Assembly (NCBI GenBank): GCA_014653605.1
Contig: JACWEG010000003.1
Location: 1-47,102, forward strand
DNA length: 47,102 nucleotides
Reading direction: 5' to 3'
Origin: Pelagibacterales bacterium SAG-MED37
GTDB taxonomy: Bacteria; Pseudomonadota; Alphaproteobacteria; Pelagibacterales; Pelagibacteraceae
The position numbers and the translations under genes are program-made. The notes beneath the pieces were generated by a model, which worked only from the letters and a program-made list of their open reading frames with translations, was not told the DNA's origin and searched no databases. This document shows, piece after piece, positions 44,312 through 47,102 of this stretch. Numbering within the stretch: position 1 is the stretch's first letter; each line of letters starts with the position of its first letter.

Positions 44312-47037
44312 GTAAAGAGCAAATAAATCTTCCAAAAACAACTTTTTCTATGAAGGCTAATTTACCTACTAGAGAACCTGAAATTTTGGAATTATGGAAA
44401 AAAATTGATCTTTATAAAGAGTTAAGAAATTCGAGAAAGGGTGCTGAAAAATTTGTTCTTCATGATGGTCCTCCATATGCAAATGGAAACATTCATATGG
44501 GAACAGCTCTTAATAAAATTCTTAAAGATATAATTGTTAAATTTCATCAAATGGATGGTAAAGACTCTGTTTATGTTCCAGGATGGGATTGTCATGGATT
44601 ACCAATTGAGTGGAAAATTGAAGAACAATATAAAAAAAATAAAAAAAACAAAAACCAGGTTCCTATCGTTGAATTTAGAAAAGAGTGTAGATCATTTGCT
44701 GAAAAGTGGATAGGGGTTCATAAAGAACAATTTAAAAGACTTGGTGTTGTAGGAGATTGGGAAAATTATTATTCCACAATGAGCTATGATGCTGAAGCAC
44801 AAATTGTCAGGGAGCTTGGAAAGTTTTTAAAAGAGGGAAGTCTATATCGAGGATTTAAACCTGTTTTATGGTCTACAGTAGAAAAAACTGCTTTAGCAGA
44901 TGCTGAGGTAGAATATCAAGATCATAAATCTGATACTATTTATGTAAATTTTCCAGTTAAGTCATCAAATATTAAAGAGCTTGAAAATAGTAATATTGTT
45001 ATTTGGACCACTACTCCTTGGACAATACCTGCAAATAAAGCTTTGGCTTATAATGAGAGTTTAGATTATTTATTAATTCAGATTAATGATAATGGTGAAT
45101 TTAAAGATAAAAAAATTGTTATTGCAGAATCATTATTAGAGACAGTTATCAAGGATTGTGAAATTCAAAAATATAAAAATTTAAAAGGTTTTAAAGGTAA
45201 AGATTTTAAAAATACAATTTGTAATCACCCCTTTTTAGATTTGGGCTATGATTATGATATACCTATGCTAGAGGCACGCTTTGTAACAACTGAACAAGGT
45301 ACTGGAATTGTGCATTGCGCACCAAGCCATGGGCCTGATGATTTTAACCTTTGTATTAATAATGGAATTAAAGCGATTGAAACAGTAGATGGAGATGGAA
45401 AATATACAAAAAATGTTTCTTTATTTGAAGGCATTCATATTTTTAAAGCAAATCCCATTGTGATAGAGAAGTTAAAAGAACAAAAAAAACTTTTAAAAAA
45501 TGGTGAACTGATTCACTCCTATCCTCACTCATGGAGATCCAAAGCACCTTTGGTGCATAGGGCAACTCCACAATGGTTTATTTCAATGGAGAGTCACAAA
45601 CTTAGAAAAAAAGCTTTGAAAGCGATTGATGAAACAACTTTTTACCCGAGCAAAGGTAAAGAAAGATTAAAATCGATGATTGAAACTAGACCAGATTGGT
45701 GTGTATCAAGACAAAGGGTTTGGGGAGTTCCATTACCAATATTTATAAACAAAAAAACTAAAGAAATATTAGTAGACGAGGATGTTTTTGAGACAATAGC
45801 TAAAATTTATGAAAAAGAGGGTTCTGACTGTTGGTTTTCTGATGATCCTCAAAAATTTTTAGGAAAAAAATATAAAGCAGAAGATTTTGAAAAGCTAAGC
45901 GATATTGTAGAGGTGTGGTTTGATAGTGGTTCAACACATTCTTTTGTTTTAGAAAAAAGAAAAGATTTAAAGTGGCCTGCATCAATGTATTTAGAAGGAT
46001 CTGATCAACACAGAGGATGGTTTCATTCTTCATTATTACAATCGTGTGGAACAAGAGGTAAAGCACCATTTGAATCCATTCTTTCTCACGGTTTTGTTGT
46101 TGATGGAAAAGGTCTTAAAATGTCTAAATCTTTAGGCAATGTAATTGCACCTGAAGATATTTTAAAAAAGTATGGAGCAGACATATTAAGGATATGGGTT
46201 GCATCATCTAATTATGCTGAGGATCTAAGAATAGATTACTCAATATTAGATCAACATTCAGAGTCTTATAGAAAAATTAGAAATACCTTTAGATATTTAC
46301 TTGGAAATCTGAATGATAATTTTGAAGAAAAAAAAATGGAAAATATTGATATTGATCAATTACCAGAATTAGAGCAATACATGCTCCACAAAATTTATTC
46401 CTTAAATCTGAAGTTTAAAAAATATTTTAAAGATTATGATTTTCATAATCTTTATAAAGAATTATTAAATTTTTGTACTGTAGATTTATCATCATTTTAT
46501 TTTGATATCAGGAAAGATGTTTTATATTGTGACCCTAAAGACTCTGAAAAAAGAAAATCTACATTATTATTATTAAATATAATTTTAAATTCATTATTAA
46601 AATGGTTTGCTCCTATACTTTCATTTACTACAGAGGAAATTTACCAATTAATTTCTAAAAAAAATAAAAGTATTCATTTAGAAAATTTCTTAGATTTCCC
46701 AAAAAAATTCGAAAATAAAAAAATTGAGAGAAAATGGGATGAGTTAATAAAGATAAGAGATATTTGTAATATTAGCATTGAGGAAAAAAGAGCTAGTAAA
46801 GAAATAGGTTCAAGTCTTGAAGCTGAGCTTCAAATAAAATTAAATAACAAATTTGAACAAATTGTTAATGGGATAGATTTATCTGAGCTGTGTATTACTT
46901 CTAAAGCAGAGGTCAATTTTGATGATAAATCTGATGTAGATGTTGTAACAAAAAAATCATCAGGAAAAAAATGCTCTGTTTGTTGGAAGATAAGACTAGA
47001 TCCATGTGAGAGACACCCCAAATGTCAGATTATTTAA
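44308..47037 (+). CDS. ileS: Isoleucyl-tRNA synthetase
   Basis: A full-length 909-residue class I synthetase. The HIGH equivalent is in PYANGNIHMGTALNK near residue 60, the Ile-type GWDCHGLPIEWKIEE follows, the editing-domain region includes WTTTPWTIPAN, and KMSKS occurs as LKMSKSLGNV. The extreme C-terminus has the zinc-finger cysteines CSVCW and CERHPKC. It charges tRNA-Ile and edits valine. The start overlaps ribF by four bases (ATGA) and the end overlaps lspA by 16 bases, the common ribF-ileS-lspA arrangement. Confidence 0.98.
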   Translation: MSKEQINLPKTTFSMKANLPTREPEILELWKKIDLYKELRNSRKGAEKFVLHDGPPYANGNIHMGTALNKILKDIIVKFHQMDGKDSVYVPGWDCHGLPIEWKIEEQYKKNKKNKNQVPIVEFRKECRSFAEKWIGVHKEQFKRLGVVGDWENYYSTMSYDAEAQIVRELGKFLKEGSLYRGFKPVLWSTVEKTALADAEVEYQDHKSDTIYVNFPVKSSNIKELENSNIVIWTTTPWTIPANKALAYNESLDYLLIQINDNGEFKDKKIVIAESLLETVIKDCEIQKYKNLKGFKGKDFKNTICNHPFLDLGYDYDIPMLEARFVTTEQGTGIVHCAPSHGPDDFNLCINNGIKAIETVDGDGKYTKNVSLFEGIHIFKANPIVIEKLKEQKKLLKNGELIHSYPHSWRSKAPLVHRATPQWFISMESHKLRKKALKAIDETTFYPSKGKERLKSMIETRPDWCVSRQRVWGVPLPIFINKKTKEILVDEDVFETIAKIYEKEGSDCWFSDDPQKFLGKKYKAEDFEKLSDIVEVWFDSGSTHSFVLEKRKDLKWPASMYLEGSDQHRGWFHSSLLQSCGTRGKAPFESILSHGFVVDGKGLKMSKSLGNVIAPEDILKKYGADILRIWVASSNYAEDLRIDYSILDQHSESYRKIRNTFRYLLGNLNDNFEEKKMENIDIDQLPELEQYMLHKIYSLNLKFKKYFKDYDFHNLYKELLNFCTVDLSSFYFDIRKDVLYCDPKDSEKRKSTLLLLNIILNSLLKWFAPILSFTTEEIYQLISKKNKSIHLENFLDFPKKFENKKIERKWDELIKIRDICNISIEEKRASKEIGSSLEAELQIKLNNKFEQIVNGIDLSELCITSKAEVNFDDKSDVDVVTKKSSGKKCSVCWKIRLDPCERHPKCQII

Positions 47038-47102
47038 ATAAGAACTCTATTATCAACTTATTTACAGTAATTATAATTTTTTCTTTAGATAGGATATCAA
47101 AA
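47022..47102 (+). CDS. lspA: Lipoprotein signal peptidase, N-terminal fragment
   Basis: An ATG at 47022, inside the ileS end, opens a frame to the window edge: MSDYLNKNSIINLF, then a hydrophobic helix TVIIIFSLDRISK. The D-R-x-S-K after the first helix matches the conserved D-Q/R-x-x-K of signal peptidase II, which removes lipoprotein signal peptides. Only 27 codons are visible, so catalytic aspartates cannot be checked. The position right after ileS supports the call. Confidence 0.85.
   Translation, partial: MSDYLNKNSIINLFTVIIIFSLDRISK

Overview
The window is a dense, AT-rich stretch of bacterial chromosome that reads as a streamlined marine alphaproteobacterium of the SAR11 / Candidatus Pelagibacter type. 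The reasons are the very low GC content, lysine/asparagine/isoleucine-rich proteins, intergenic gaps that are mostly below 60 bases, many stop/start and tail-to-tail overlaps, and alphaproteobacterial families (ChvG/ChvI pair, RegA-type regulator, TsaE-AmgK-MurU order, SLT-type lipoprotein). The lineage is inferred from gene content and style; no rRNA or tRNA gene is visible. I see no insertion sequence, prophage, CRISPR array or other mobile element. No stretch longer than 300 bases lacks a gene; the longest non-ORF gap (40187-40464) holds a probable 38-codon ORF and the groEL terminator.

Layout. 1-1008: the tail of a probable pyrD, then rpmB and a queuosine-precursor-type transporter. 1011-4118 (minus): a three-gene polyamine operon (ornithine decarboxylase, deoxyhypusine-synthase-like protein, ureohydrolase). 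4268-5375: orphan RegA-type regulator and BioY. 5422-13906 (plus): polA, the ChvI/ChvG two-component system, ahcY, tsaE and an AmgK/MurU-like sugar kinase and nucleotidyltransferase pair. 13884-22709: gpmA, a VanZ-like protein, a lytic-transglycosylase lipoprotein, an RND pump with its adaptor, a mercaptopyruvate sulfurtransferase, msrA, a DMT transporter, a DNA glycosylase and a DUF1330 protein. 22753-25049: purine phosphoribosyltransferase facing a purine permease, and a small lipoprotein.

25091-33189: Hsp20, oligopeptidase B, a membrane-anchored J-domain protein, a GT9 glycosyltransferase, a DapA-superfamily aldolase, a Cfa-type methyltransferase, a lysine-rich coiled-coil protein of unknown function, a small membrane protein and a DCC-family thiol protein. 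33283-40186: tldD, pmbA, a renalase-like FAD protein, a DUF6134-like secreted protein, a YczE-like membrane protein and typA. 40275-47102: a tiny basic ORF, groEL/groES, a NagD-like HAD protein, ribF, ileS and the start of lspA.

Most of this is housekeeping. The points most worth following are: the polyamine operon, where a DHS homologue in a bacterium without visible eIF5A is coupled to a ureohydrolase; near-identical heat-shock-type promoters in front of groES and hsp20; a perfect 14-base palindrome against the regA start; a DapA-family enzyme with altered active-site motifs; and the uncharacterised lysine-rich coiled-coil protein with its small membrane neighbour. I do not see a clear multi-gene, previously undescribed defence or mobile system here.
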